Below, one piece after another: positions 1 to 5,304 of a stretch of DNA of 35,152 nucleotides. Made by a program: the position numbers and the translations under genes. Numbering within the stretch: the first letter of the stretch is position 1; each line of letters begins with the position of its first letter. Where the stretch lies: positions 1 through 35,152 of the forward strand of contig JAFVGH010000003.1 in NCBI GenBank assembly GCA_017475045.1. Reading direction: 5' to 3'. This stretch comes from Fibrobacter sp. (GTDB taxonomy: Bacteria; Fibrobacterota; Fibrobacteria; Fibrobacterales; Fibrobacteraceae). A model generated the notes under the pieces. It saw only the letters and a program-made list of their open reading frames with translations. It was not told where the DNA came from and did no database searches.

Positions 1-210
1 CGGAACGATCACCCGTCCCGTGGTTTTCTTTGGGTTAACCCTGCGTTCTGCCGGGTTCCGTTCCCGGCTTTGTTCCCATTCCGTCAACGCCCAGGCCGGA
101 GCCGTCAGCGGGTTTTCATAATGGAACATCTGCCGCAGATACTTCCGGGCGGTTTTCGCCGTGCAGCCGTACCGCTCGGAAATATCGCTGACCTTCAGCA
201 ACCGTTCCAT
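1..210 (-). CDS. Helix-turn-helix small DNA-binding protein (AlpA/excisionase-like), cut by window edge
   Basis: The first 70 codons run from an ATG at 208-210 leftward off the window with no stop. The ATG has a GGGTGA ribosome site and follows the stop of the Xre gene by four bases, so both share the promoter at 452-480. Residues 1-30 (LLKVSDISERYGCTAKTARK) have the layout of a short helix-turn-helix of the MerR/AlpA/excisionase kind; the rest is basic. By position and fold it may be an excisionase or an early regulator; I cannot tell which. Small relatives of this kind are usually about 70-80 residues, so little may be missing. The function is inferred from the motif alone. Confidence 0.6.
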   Translation of the reverse strand, partial: MERLLKVSDISERYGCTAKTARKYLRQMFHYENPLTAPAWALTEWEQSRERNPAERRVNPKKTTGRVIVP

Positions 211-214
211 TTCA

Positions 215-421
215 TCACCCTGCTTTCAGCAATTCTTCCACCGGGATCTCCAGCAGCGAAGACAACCGGACAATGTGCTTCGGTCGGGGAATGGTCATGC
301 CCTGTTCCCACTGTCCGACAGCACCCTGGGAAACGCCGATGTTTTCGGCAAGGTCAGCCTGCGTCATGCCCTTTTTGATCCTCGCCAGCCTGATCATCTG
401 ACCGATGCCCTTCAGTTCCAT
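215..421 (-). CDS. Xre-family (Cro-like) transcriptional regulator, 68 aa
   Basis: A single HTH_3/Xre domain fills the protein: helix 2 around residues 19-26 (TQADLAENIG) and recognition helix around residues 30-39 (SQGAVGQWEQ). There is no C-terminal peptidase or dimerisation domain, so it resembles Cro rather than CI. Its recognition helix is nearly the same as that of the large repressor at 2555 (TQGAVSQWEK), which suggests that the two read related operators. It has a GGAGGTG ribosome site and its own promoter (452-480) with two inverted repeats over it, consistent with autoregulation. The role as an early switch or Cro analogue is inferred. Confidence 0.85.
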   Translation of the reverse strand: MELKGIGQMIRLARIKKGMTQADLAENIGVSQGAVGQWEQGMTIPRPKHIVRLSSLLEIPVEELLKAG

Positions 422-437
422 GTTTTCACCTCCGTTT

Positions 438-454
438 CAATAGGTTAACTAATT
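438..454. promoter_or_regulatory. Putative operator O2 over the -10 of the Xre promoter
   Basis: An imperfect palindrome, CAATAGGTTAACTAATT, centred on GTTAAC. It overlaps the -10 box and the expected transcription start of the Xre promoter. It shares the CAATAG half-site with the perfect palindrome at 478-494. The likely ligand is the Xre protein, the CI-type repressor, or both. Confidence 0.55.
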
Positions 455-480
455 ATATGATACTTTTCAGAAAATATCAA
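452..480 (-). promoter_or_regulatory. Sigma70-type promoter for the Xre regulator and the gene at the left edge
   Basis: On the minus strand there is TTGATA (475-480), a 17-base spacer and TATAAT (452-457). The start would fall near 445, a short leader before the ATG at 419-421. Operator-like palindromes cover both boxes. Confidence 0.8.
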
Positions 481-494
481 TAGTTGAACTATTG
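478..494. promoter_or_regulatory. Putative operator O1 (perfect 8-bp inverted repeat) over the -35
   Basis: CAATAGTT and AACTATTG flank one central base, a perfect 17-bp dyad overlapping the -35 box of the Xre promoter. The same CAATAGTT half-site occurs at 2485-2492 in the repressor control region. Confidence 0.7.
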
Positions 495-512
495 TTTTTG
501 CCTGAAATAATC

Positions 513-532
513 GCCGGGGACACCGCCCCGGC
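513..532 (-). terminator. Hairpin terminating the leftward small-gene operon
   Basis: GCCGGGG (513-519) pairs with CCCCGGC (526-532) around a six-base loop. Reading leftward it lies just past the stop of the 55-aa gene and is followed by a T-rich but interrupted tail (GATTATTTC), so it is a moderate intrinsic terminator. It separates this operon from the Xre promoter. Confidence 0.6.
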
Positions 533-537
533 TCGGG

Positions 538-705
538 TTAGTGCTTCTTCATAAAGTAATAGTATTCGCCAAGCTGACCCAGGTCTTTATCAATGGCGTA
601 GCATTTCGCAATATGTTTTATTGCGGCCTGCGGCGTTTCAAATGTCTGGTTAACGCAATCATCCCTGCCGCTGGAGATGCTCTTACAGTATACGTACCAC
701 ATCAT
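538..705 (-). CDS. Small hypothetical phage protein, 55 aa
   Basis: An open frame from the ATG at 703-705 (a second ATG follows directly) to TAA at 538-540. An AGGAGG ribosome site lies just upstream and the ATG overlaps the TGA of the preceding gene by one base, so translation is coupled. The protein begins MMWYVYCKS and carries three cysteines and a tyrosine-rich tail (GEYYYFMKKH). I recognise no domain. It is the last gene before the hairpin at 513-532. Its tight operon placement supports it being real; function unknown. Confidence 0.65.
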   Translation of the reverse strand: MMWYVYCKSISSGRDDCVNQTFETPQAAIKHIAKCYAIDKDLGQLGEYYYFMKKH

Positions 706-950
706 CAAACCTCCTGATCCTCAATCCGGAAAACCTCTGCAATCCGATGCTCGAAGTTTGCACCGAACATTTCCCGCATCTTGCTGATAGCTTCCACCCG
801 GTTCTGTGCTTCGCAGGTAAACACTTTCCATTTCAGGTCGTGTCCGTCAATGAAGCAGACTTTATAGGTTCCCGGTTCGCCGATATTCGGCTGTCTTTTC
901 CTGCGGCCACGGATGCAGCATTTCCTGCCATCAGAACTGTATTTACGCAT
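705..950 (-). CDS. Hypothetical phage protein, 81 aa
   Basis: The start at 950 has a GAGGAAGAACAGG ribosome site and overlaps the end of the preceding gene by eight bases. The N-terminus is strongly basic (RRKRQ around residue 17) and contains two adjacent cysteines. The centre (TYKVCFIDGHDLKWKVFTCEA) looks like a small beta-rich unit followed by a helix (RVEAISKMREMFG). That outline is seen in small phage proteins of unknown role. No function can be assigned. Confidence 0.65.
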   Translation of the reverse strand: MRKYSSDGRKCCIRGRRKRQPNIGEPGTYKVCFIDGHDLKWKVFTCEAQNRVEAISKMREMFGANFEHRIAEVFRIEDQEV

Positions 951-1167
951 CCTGTTCTTCCTCCTTCATCAATTCATACCCGAATTGTCTGACTGTCCGT
1001 TTCAGCCCTTCATAGCCGTATACGTAAATCTGATTTTTCTTCTTCGTGTCCCGGATCACGCAGTTTCCGTTTTCGTACTTCTCATAGATGAAAGCCTGAC
1101 CGTTCAGCAGGAAGCCGTTTCCGGGGAAAAGCTGGGTCAGCTTGCCATTATTCATGGTTATCTGCAT
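943..1167 (-). CDS. Hypothetical phage protein, 74 aa
   Basis: I chose the ATG at 1165-1167 because AGGAGG lies six bases upstream. A longer frame is open to 1215 but would need a start deep inside the preceding gene. The protein begins MQITMNNGKLTQLF and is mixed beta/alpha, with a basic middle (DTKKKNQIYVYGYEG) and an acidic C-terminus. It overlaps the preceding gene by 20 bases and the following gene by eight. No family recognised. Confidence 0.65.
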   Translation of the reverse strand: MQITMNNGKLTQLFPGNGFLLNGQAFIYEKYENGNCVIRDTKKKNQIYVYGYEGLKRTVRQFGYELMKEEEQDA

Positions 1168-1384
1168 CGGAATCCTCCTCAAATACGAAAGGGTCTTCAT
1201 ACGGGCAGGTTCCACGGGCTTTCATGATATGCTCCTGCACCGCAACGAAACTGCGGTATTCCCTGATAAAATGCCCGTCTTCGCCGCCGTACAACCGCCA
1301 GTAATTGCCGACACGCTGGAAGCAGAACTTGCGGTCATGCGTGTAAAAGACTTCGGAGATACCGCCTAACTCCTGCCATGTCAT
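1148..1384 (-). CDS. Hypothetical phage protein, 78 aa
   Basis: Starts at 1384 with GGAGGTGG six bases upstream, directly after the stop of the zinc-finger gene. The protein is rich in aromatic residues (VFYTHDRKFCFQRVGNYWRL) and ends in an acidic tail. It looks like a compact globular early protein. I cannot assign a family. Its place early after a strong repressor-controlled promoter is compatible with host take-over or anti-defence, but nothing in the sequence shows that. Confidence 0.65.
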   Translation of the reverse strand: MTWQELGGISEVFYTHDRKFCFQRVGNYWRLYGGEDGHFIREYRSFVAVQEHIMKARGTCPYEDPFVFEEDSDADNHE

Positions 1385-1666
1385 TCATTCCACCTCCGCA
1401 AACTCAAATACAGGTGTTCCGTCAACGTGAACAGTGCAGATATCAAACAGCCCGTAAGCCGCCCAATCACAGCCTTTTCCTTTTACGTACCGCCCGATGC
1501 ACTCACAGTAAATGCTATTACTGTCGGCTCCTGCATCCTTGAACTCCTGACCGGATGCAATATTCCCGCATTTCGGGCACTTAAATTTCCAATCCTCGAT
1601 GAATCTACCGAACAGCCTTTCTCCTTCGGTACGCCATTCTATCAACGTATACTTCTTATCTTCCAT
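1385..1666 (-). CDS. VVA0879-like phage zinc-finger protein, 93 aa
   Basis: The pattern is a leading ...EWRxEGERLFG segment (residues 10-20), then CPKCG (about residue 31), then a C-x-C ...GRY ...KGCDWAAYGLF block (residues 54-74). This arrangement of two cysteine pairs with the CDWAAYGL signature matches what I know as the VVA0879 family of phage proteins, whose function is unknown. It probably binds one zinc ion. It has a GGAAGGACTG ribosome site that is repeated upstream of the gene at 1906-2001. The family name is from memory and should be treated as probable. Confidence 0.7.
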   Translation of the reverse strand: MEDKKYTLIEWRTEGERLFGRFIEDWKFKCPKCGNIASGQEFKDAGADSNSIYCECIGRYVKGKGCDWAAYGLFDICTVHVDGTPVFEFAEVE

Positions 1667-1717
1667 GCCAGTCCTTCCTTTCTGCCGGGTTACAACGCCA
1701 CCCGGCGGGGCATTTTG

Positions 1718-1909
1718 TCAGTTGTGCTTGTCACCGGCTCCGTTCAGCTTATACTGCTTGAACAGCGGCACAACTTCCTTCGTGATCATCTTCCTGCCGA
1801 TCCGCTTTGTCATTTCCTCGACCAGCGGATACTGCCGGGCTTTGTCGGAACGTTCGTATTCGGTGAACAGTTCCCTATTGGTCATCGCTGACGGGTTAAG
1901 ATTCCTCAT
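1718..1909 (-). CDS. Small hypothetical phage protein, 63 aa
   Basis: I chose the ATG at 1907-1909 because AGGAGG lies eight bases upstream and it overlaps the TGA of the preceding 31-aa frame (ATGA). The alternative start at 1933 has no usable ribosome site. The protein contains TNRELFTEYERSDKARQYPL, a helical segment, and a basic C-terminal part. No recognised domain. Seems to be translationally coupled to the tiny basic gene in front of it. Confidence 0.6.
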   Translation of the reverse strand: MRNLNPSAMTNRELFTEYERSDKARQYPLVEEMTKRIGRKMITKEVVPLFKQYKLNGAGDKHN

Positions 1910-2001
1910 GCCGCCTTCCTCCTTTCCTTCCATTCCTTTAGCTTCCGTTCGTTCTCCCGCTCAATCTGCCGGTGAATCTTCAGCCGTTCCTTCATGCTCA
2001 T
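1906..2001 (-). CDS. Tiny basic, highly charged peptide, 31 aa
   Basis: Starts at the ATG at 1999-2001 with GGAAGGA in front and stops at TGA 1906-1908, overlapping the next start. The sequence is almost all charged helix (KERLKIHRQIERENERKLK), like a short coiled coil. Either it is a real peptide or a leader that couples translation to the 63-aa gene. The ribosome site block AGAAAGGAAGGACTG is identical to that before the zinc-finger gene at 1385-1666, which argues that it is translated. Confidence 0.5.
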   Translation of the reverse strand: MSMKERLKIHRQIERENERKLKEWKERRKAA

Positions 2002-2078
2002 TGTCAGTCCTTCCTTTCTCCGGTCTGGTACCGGCTACGGCATCCGGGAGTTCCGGGTGCCGTCTGCCGGGATCAGGC

Positions 2079-2426
2079 TCACTTCTCATCGAATACCCTG
2101 TGAAATACTCTTTCAAGCCGTTCCAGCTTTTCGTTGGCTTCTTCAAGCTGTTTTGCAAACTGCCTGGTCCTGTCGAAGTACGGCCTGTAGAAGTTCAGCG
2201 TTTCTTCCATTTCTGCGACCTTCTTTGCGTACTCGGTTTCCCGTTCGGTCAGGGCCATCCGAAGTTTCAGTTCCTTGTCCCAATGCCCGTCCTGCTTGTC
2301 CTTCAGCCATGCCTTGCAGAACTCATCTTTGTTTCCATCGAACTCGTAATAGCTTTCCTCGATGTAATGGTACTCCTCGTAGCTCGGTTCAACTCCGGTT
2401 CTTTCGATAAACTCGCTCATCATCAT
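2079..2426 (-). CDS. Conserved-looking phage early protein with coiled coil, 115 aa
   Basis: First gene of the leftward early operon. Starts with three consecutive ATGs at 2418-2426 behind AGGAGG. Residues 1-50 (SEFIERTGVEPSYEEYHYIE) are acidic and aromatic; residues 60-112 form a long charged helix with heptad character (EEANEKLERLERVFHRVF). This pattern is common in proteins at this position in Clostridia phages, but I know of no function. It lies 30 bases downstream of the -10 of the strong promoter at 2459-2487, so it should be the first product made when repression is lifted. Confidence 0.75.
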   Translation of the reverse strand: MMMSEFIERTGVEPSYEEYHYIEESYYEFDGNKDEFCKAWLKDKQDGHWDKELKLRMALTERETEYAKKVAEMEETLNFYRPYFDRTRQFAKQLEEANEKLERLERVFHRVFDEK

Positions 2427-2458
2427 GGTTTGGTGACCTCCTTTAATAAGTATAGCTA

Positions 2459-2487
2459 ATTATAGAATGAATATTTTATTTTGTCAA
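2459..2487 (-). promoter_or_regulatory. Strong early leftward promoter
   Basis: On the minus strand there is consensus TTGACA (2482-2487), a 17-base spacer and consensus TATAAT (2459-2464). It is divergent from the repressor gene and flanked by repeated GCTAA/CAATAGTT half-sites, so it is probably the main lytic promoter silenced by the repressor. Confidence 0.9.
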
Positions 2488-2537
2488 TAGTTTTGCTAAT
2501 ATTTACTTGAAAAAATTATTTAGCCTAATAAGCTAAA
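2485..2537. promoter_or_regulatory. Repressor operator region and rightward repressor promoter
   Basis: CAATAGTT (2485-2492) overlaps the -35 of the early promoter and is followed by GCTAAT (2495-2500). TTTAGC (2519-2524) and GCTAAA (2532-2537) form a perfect inverted repeat around seven bases. A further GCTAAT lies at 2455-2460 over the early -10. A weaker rightward promoter is likely: TTTACT (2502-2507), 18 bases, TAATAA (2526-2531), with the inverted repeat lying on its -10. That would give negative autoregulation of the repressor. Confidence 0.6.
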
Positions 2538-2554
2538 GAAAAGGAGTGATTCAC

Positions 2555-3157
2555 ATGATCGGACGGAACATCAAAAGGCTCCGCAAACAGGCCGGATATT
2601 CGCAGGACAGTCTTGCAAGGTTGCTCGGTGTGACACAGGGAGCCGTCAGCCAATGGGAAAAAGACAGGACGATACCAGACACGCCGTTTTTAATAGAAAT
2701 GGCAAAGATATTCAACGTGCCGCTGGATGAGTTCAGAAACGAAACGCCCTTCCGGGACCTGGATGCCATCAATATTCGCCGGGCCGTCCTGCCGGTGCTG
2801 GGTTCCATCACATGCGGAAAACAGGCAGAGCCGGACACAAACAGCGGAGAATCAATCGACCTGCCGGAAGGCGTAATAGCTGACTTCGCACTGATCTGCA
2901 AAGGCGACAGCATGGAACCCACGTTCAAGGACGGGGATTATGTGATGATCCGCCAGCAACCGGACGTTGAACAGGGCCAGATTGCCGCCGTCAATATTGC
3001 AGGAGAAACGACCTTAAAACACGTATACCATCAGCCGGGAGGATTATTGCTTATAGCAGATAACGCAAAATACCCGCCGATTTTCGCCCCGTTTTCAGAA
3101 GATGAACCAATTATCATTCACGGTCGAGCGGTGGGTTTTACACGGGTTTTTGATTGA
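2555..3157 (+). CDS. CI/LexA-type prophage repressor (Xre HTH + S24 peptidase), 200 aa
   Basis: Maintains lysogeny by binding operators and is inactivated by RecA-stimulated self-cleavage. The start is the ATG at 2555-2557, eight bases after AAGGAG; a GTG at 2546 overlaps that site and is unlikely. Residues 1-60 are an Xre HTH (recognition helix near TQGAVSQWEK). Residues 85-200 are a LexA/S24 domain: the cleavage bond is Cys87-Gly88, the nucleophile is Ser119 in GDSM, and the general base is Lys155 in TTLKHVY. Cys-Gly instead of Ala-Gly is also known in UmuD and P22 C2. It is divergent from the early promoter and leads the lysogeny operon. Confidence 0.93.
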   Translation: MIGRNIKRLRKQAGYSQDSLARLLGVTQGAVSQWEKDRTIPDTPFLIEMAKIFNVPLDEFRNETPFRDLDAINIRRAVLPVLGSITCGKQAEPDTNSGESIDLPEGVIADFALICKGDSMEPTFKDGDYVMIRQQPDVEQGQIAAVNIAGETTLKHVYHQPGGLLLIADNAKYPPIFAPFSEDEPIIIHGRAVGFTRVFD

Positions 3158-3170
3158 AAGAAGGGTATAT

Positions 3171-3638
3171 ATGAAGAAACAAATCGCAATCATCCTGACA
3201 GCCGCTGTTTTATCGGTCAGTCCTGCCCTGGCTGATCCTGTTTCGGACCTGATTTCATCACATAACATGAACAGGTTTTCAGCAGGTGCAGCAGAAATAA
3301 CAGGCCAGCCGGAGATTGAACAAGACAGGTATGTATATCACCTGCCGAATATTGATATAGTAATTTCAGCGGATAATGAAAACATAAAGTCGTTCAGTTG
3401 CGTTTGCTTTGATGATTCATCAATCGGTGAGTTCCTGGCCCAGTGCGTTACCGCATTTTATGATATCGGCGGTATGGAATCATACATTTCCTGCTACGGT
3501 GAATTATTATCTGAGTTTCTCGCCGCACGGTCCGGGATAGAAACAAAGTCGAATCATTCTGTTCCGGGTGTGCTGTTTCAGGTAACACAGGTAGAAAAAC
3601 CACACCGGTATATCTTCATCATTGTGAAGGTGGGATAA
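3171..3638 (+). CDS. Secreted protein in the lysogeny operon, 155 aa
   Basis: Starts at the ATG at 3171 with AAGAAGGG upstream; this gives a classic Sec signal peptide (MKK, hydrophobic stretch, then SPALA before DPVSD), with signal peptidase I cleavage likely after residue 21. No lipobox and no later membrane segment, so the mature protein of about 134 residues should be exported. It contains several cysteines and no domain that I recognise. It lies 13 bases after the repressor and its TAA overlaps the integrase ATG, so it should be expressed in lysogens. Superinfection exclusion or lysogenic conversion is a reasonable inference but unproven. Confidence 0.75.
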   Translation: MKKQIAIILTAAVLSVSPALADPVSDLISSHNMNRFSAGAAEITGQPEIEQDRYVYHLPNIDIVISADNENIKSFSCVCFDDSSIGEFLAQCVTAFYDIGGMESYISCYGELLSEFLAARSGIETKSNHSVPGVLFQVTQVEKPHRYIFIIVKVG

Positions 3639-4819
3639 TGCCAAGAGAAAAGAAACCGACATTAAAGCGCAGGAAAGACGGGCGATACAGGTGCGTATAT
3701 CATGGCATCCAGTTTTATGGAGCCACTCCGGAAGAAGCCTTTGCAGCCCGGGATGAATACAAGCTGTCATCGCAGAAAGGGTTTTCCAGCCGGTCAACAT
3801 TGACGGAGTACGCCCTGCCATGGCTGAAAAGGTCGTTCCCGTCCGTTGCTGATTCCACATACACCGGGCTTGCGATCCACCTGCAACACCTGATAGACTG
3901 CATCGGGGATAAACCGCTTGCGGAAGTCATTCCTTCGGACCTGAAACAAGTTTATGCCGCAGAATACCGGGGATTATCAAATTCATACATCCGGTCAGCA
4001 AAACAATTGTTCTGTGCCTTGTTCGATTCCGCACAGGCCGACCGGCTGATCGCATCGAACCCGGCCAGGGACAAAACAGCCAAACCGGGGAAGGGCAAAA
4101 AGCCGAAGGAAAGGATTCTGACCGCAAAACAGCGGGAGTATATCGAAATGCTCTGCACGGATCACCGGATGCACCCGGCTGTAATGGCAATGCTTTACGC
4201 AGGGCTCCGACCGCAGGAATGCAAGGCCCTGAACATAGACCGGGATATTGATTTCGAGCACAACACGATAACGGTTCAGGAGCAAGTACATATAAACGGT
4301 CAAAAATACGCTGTTTCAAGCGAGTTAAAGACGGATTGGAGTAAAAGGACTATCCCATTGTTCCAGCCGCTAAAAACGGCCTTACAAGGCCGTACAGGGA
4401 TGCTTATCACATCAGCGCATGGAAAACCGGTCACAATTCAGACATGGAAAACCGGCTGGCGGTCTTACATCTATTGCATGGAAACAGCTATCAACGGAAT
4501 CAGCAAAAGATGGTACGGCAAAACAAAAGATCAGCAGATAAAAAAAGAAGCCGGGGAACTCCCGGCATGGATTGACTTCGATATTGTCCCGTATACCCTG
4601 CGCCATGCGTTTTGTGCTTTCTGCCGGGATAACGGAGTTGATATAAACACCTGCCGCCGCTGGATGGGTCATGCGGATGCTAAAATGATCCTGAAGGTGT
4701 ACGACAGCGTATCGGATGACCGGGAACAAAACGAGCGTGAAAAGGTCGAAAAACAGTGGAATCAGGTTCAAAACGAGGTTCAGCCAAAACTTGTACAATG
4801 TACAAGCGTTGATGAATAA
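3638..4819 (+). CDS. int: Tyrosine-family site-specific integrase, 393 aa
   Basis: Integrates and excises the phage at the tRNA-Asn site. Residues 1-50 form a basic N-terminal arm-binding domain (RRKDGRYRCVYHGIQFYG), residues 55-140 the SAM-like core-binding domain and residues 165-375 the catalytic domain. Catalytic residues: Arg191 (GLRPQE), a Lys in the beta-hairpin near 231-236, Arg322 (YTLRH), His345 (WMGH) and nucleophile Tyr355 (KVYDSV). The usual first His of the HxxR motif is Tyr319, a substitution found in other Gram-positive phage integrases. The start overlaps the preceding stop. The 3' end carries arm-type repeats and a palindrome belonging to attP. Confidence 0.95.
   Translation: MPREKKPTLKRRKDGRYRCVYHGIQFYGATPEEAFAARDEYKLSSQKGFSSRSTLTEYALPWLKRSFPSVADSTYTGLAIHLQHLIDCIGDKPLAEVIPSDLKQVYAAEYRGLSNSYIRSAKQLFCALFDSAQADRLIASNPARDKTAKPGKGKKPKERILTAKQREYIEMLCTDHRMHPAVMAMLYAGLRPQECKALNIDRDIDFEHNTITVQEQVHINGQKYAVSSELKTDWSKRTIPLFQPLKTALQGRTGMLITSAHGKPVTIQTWKTGWRSYIYCMETAINGISKRWYGKTKDQQIKKEAGELPAWIDFDIVPYTLRHAFCAFCRDNGVDINTCRRWMGHADAKMILKVYDSVSDDREQNEREKVEKQWNQVQNEVQPKLVQCTSVDE
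4764..4782 (+). repeat. Putative integrase arm-type sites, P side (2 x AGGTTCA)
   Basis: AGGTTCA at 4764-4770 and 4776-4782, 12 bases apart, inside the end of the integrase gene. The same pair, 11 bases apart, recurs on the other side of the core at 4975-4992. Direct repeats about one helical turn apart, flanking a core, are the usual form of arm sites for integrases with an N-terminal arm-binding domain. Confidence 0.6.
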
Positions 4820-4838
4820 GCACTTGTACATTGTACAA
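4791..4838. repeat. Two 15-bp palindromes flanking the integrase stop codon
   Basis: TTGTACAATGTACAA (4791-4805) and TTGTACATTGTACAA (4824-4838) are each perfect dyads around one base, and together they form a 16-bp inverted repeat with arms at 4791-4806 and 4823-4838. The integrase TAA (4817-4819) is in the 16-base loop. They could be binding sites for an excisionase or a host factor, or a hairpin at the end of the int message. Confidence 0.75.
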
Positions 4839-4846
4839 TATTTAGC

Positions 4847-4888
4847 CTGTTAACCGAAGGGTTGTAGGTTCGAGCCCTACCTGGGGAG
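4847..4888 (+). other. attP core: 3' half of tRNA-Asn(GTT)
   Basis: The stretch reads as a bacterial tRNA-Asn from its anticodon loop (CTGTTAA, anticodon GTT at 4849-4851) through the 3' anticodon stem (CCGAA), the variable loop, a T arm (GTAGG, loop TTCGAGC, CCTAC) and the acceptor strand CTGGGGA plus discriminator G. The 5' side before 4847 no longer pairs as an anticodon stem, so there is no whole tRNA gene. Phages that integrate into tRNA genes carry exactly such a 3' piece so that the host gene is restored. No CCA is encoded. Confidence 0.85.
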
Positions 4889-4891
4889 CGC

Positions 4892-4921
4892 AAAAAAGCC
4901 CGGAGTTTCAACGCTCCGGGC
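4892..4921 (-). terminator. Intrinsic terminator ending the leftward late operon
   Basis: GCCCGGAG (4898-4905) pairs with CTCCGGGC (4914-4921) around eight bases. Reading leftward the stem is followed by six T residues (A-run 4892-4897 on the plus strand), an excellent intrinsic terminator for the lysis/tail transcript. Reading rightward a looser T-rich tail follows, so it may also stop the integrase transcript. Confidence 0.85.
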
Positions 4922-4960
4922 TTGTCGTTTGTTTACCGTGGAATGGTAAAAAAGGAAGGA

Positions 4961-5013
4961 TTGAACCTTTTTTGAGGTTCAAACGAGGTTCAGAGAATAG
5001 TCCCACTTGAACC
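4961..5013. repeat. Putative integrase arm-type sites, P' side (4 copies of AGGTTCA)
   Basis: AGGTTCA occurs inverted at 4961-4968 (TTGAACCT), direct at 4975-4981 and 4986-4992, and inverted again at 5007-5013 (TTGAACC). With the two copies inside int this makes six copies within 250 bases around the tRNA fragment. Confidence 0.6.
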
Positions 5014-5071
5014 AGTTACGGCAGGGGGACACGCCGCCGGGGAGGAGTGCTGCGCTGGGCTTATAGCCCGA

Positions 5072-5290
5072 TCAATTCCCGTCATCGTTTTCTTTGTTAT
5101 ACTGTGCCGTACTGATCCCGATCACAGCACCGATAAAAACTGCGATTGCAGACAGGGTGCCGACGATTTCCTCGGCAAGAGGCAGGCCCCAGATTTTTGA
5201 CAGGGCAAAGTACAAGGTGCCGCAAGCAGGCAACAGAATTGTGCAAAGAAACTTCAGGCAGTCATAAACACGGTTTGACAGTTTGAACAT
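5072..5290 (-). CDS. Holin, Dp-1 type, 72 aa
   Basis: Forms the membrane lesion that starts lysis. The N-terminus MFKLSNRVYDCLKFL, a first hydrophobic segment at about residues 10-30, the GLPLAEEIVGT turn and a second hydrophobic segment at about 42-62 followed by an acidic, lysine-poor tail match small holins of the Dp-1 type (as I know the family; PF16938). Two transmembrane helices, usual length about 70-75 residues. It is the last gene of the leftward late operon, downstream of the endolysin and a second membrane protein. Confidence 0.85.
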   Translation of the reverse strand: MFKLSNRVYDCLKFLCTILLPACGTLYFALSKIWGLPLAEEIVGTLSAIAVFIGAVIGISTAQYNKENDDGN

Positions 5291-5304
5291 ATATCTTTCT
5301 CCTT

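Noticed and set aside
1961..2158. Minus-strand frame of 65 codons (or 42 from an internal ATG at 2089) between the 115-aa and 31-aa genes
   Set aside because: It overlaps both neighbours, has a low-complexity proline/arginine/aspartate composition, and the region also contains a GC-rich inverted repeat before the next ribosome site. The ribosome site for the internal ATG is weak. More likely leader sequence.
1599..2459. Plus-strand frame of 286 codons opposite the early small genes
   Set aside because: It is antisense to a tightly overlapping operon with good ribosome sites, has no ribosome site itself and would run through the repressor operators. Composition is that of a shadow frame.
4847..4888. 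A complete tRNA-Asn gene
   Set aside because: Only the part from the anticodon loop onward is present; the 5' acceptor, D arm and 5' anticodon stem are absent upstream, where the int palindromes lie.
4840..5071. Host chromosome next to an integrated prophage end
   Set aside because: The sequence on both sides of the att core is phage (int on one side, holin and endolysin on the other), so there is no host flank.
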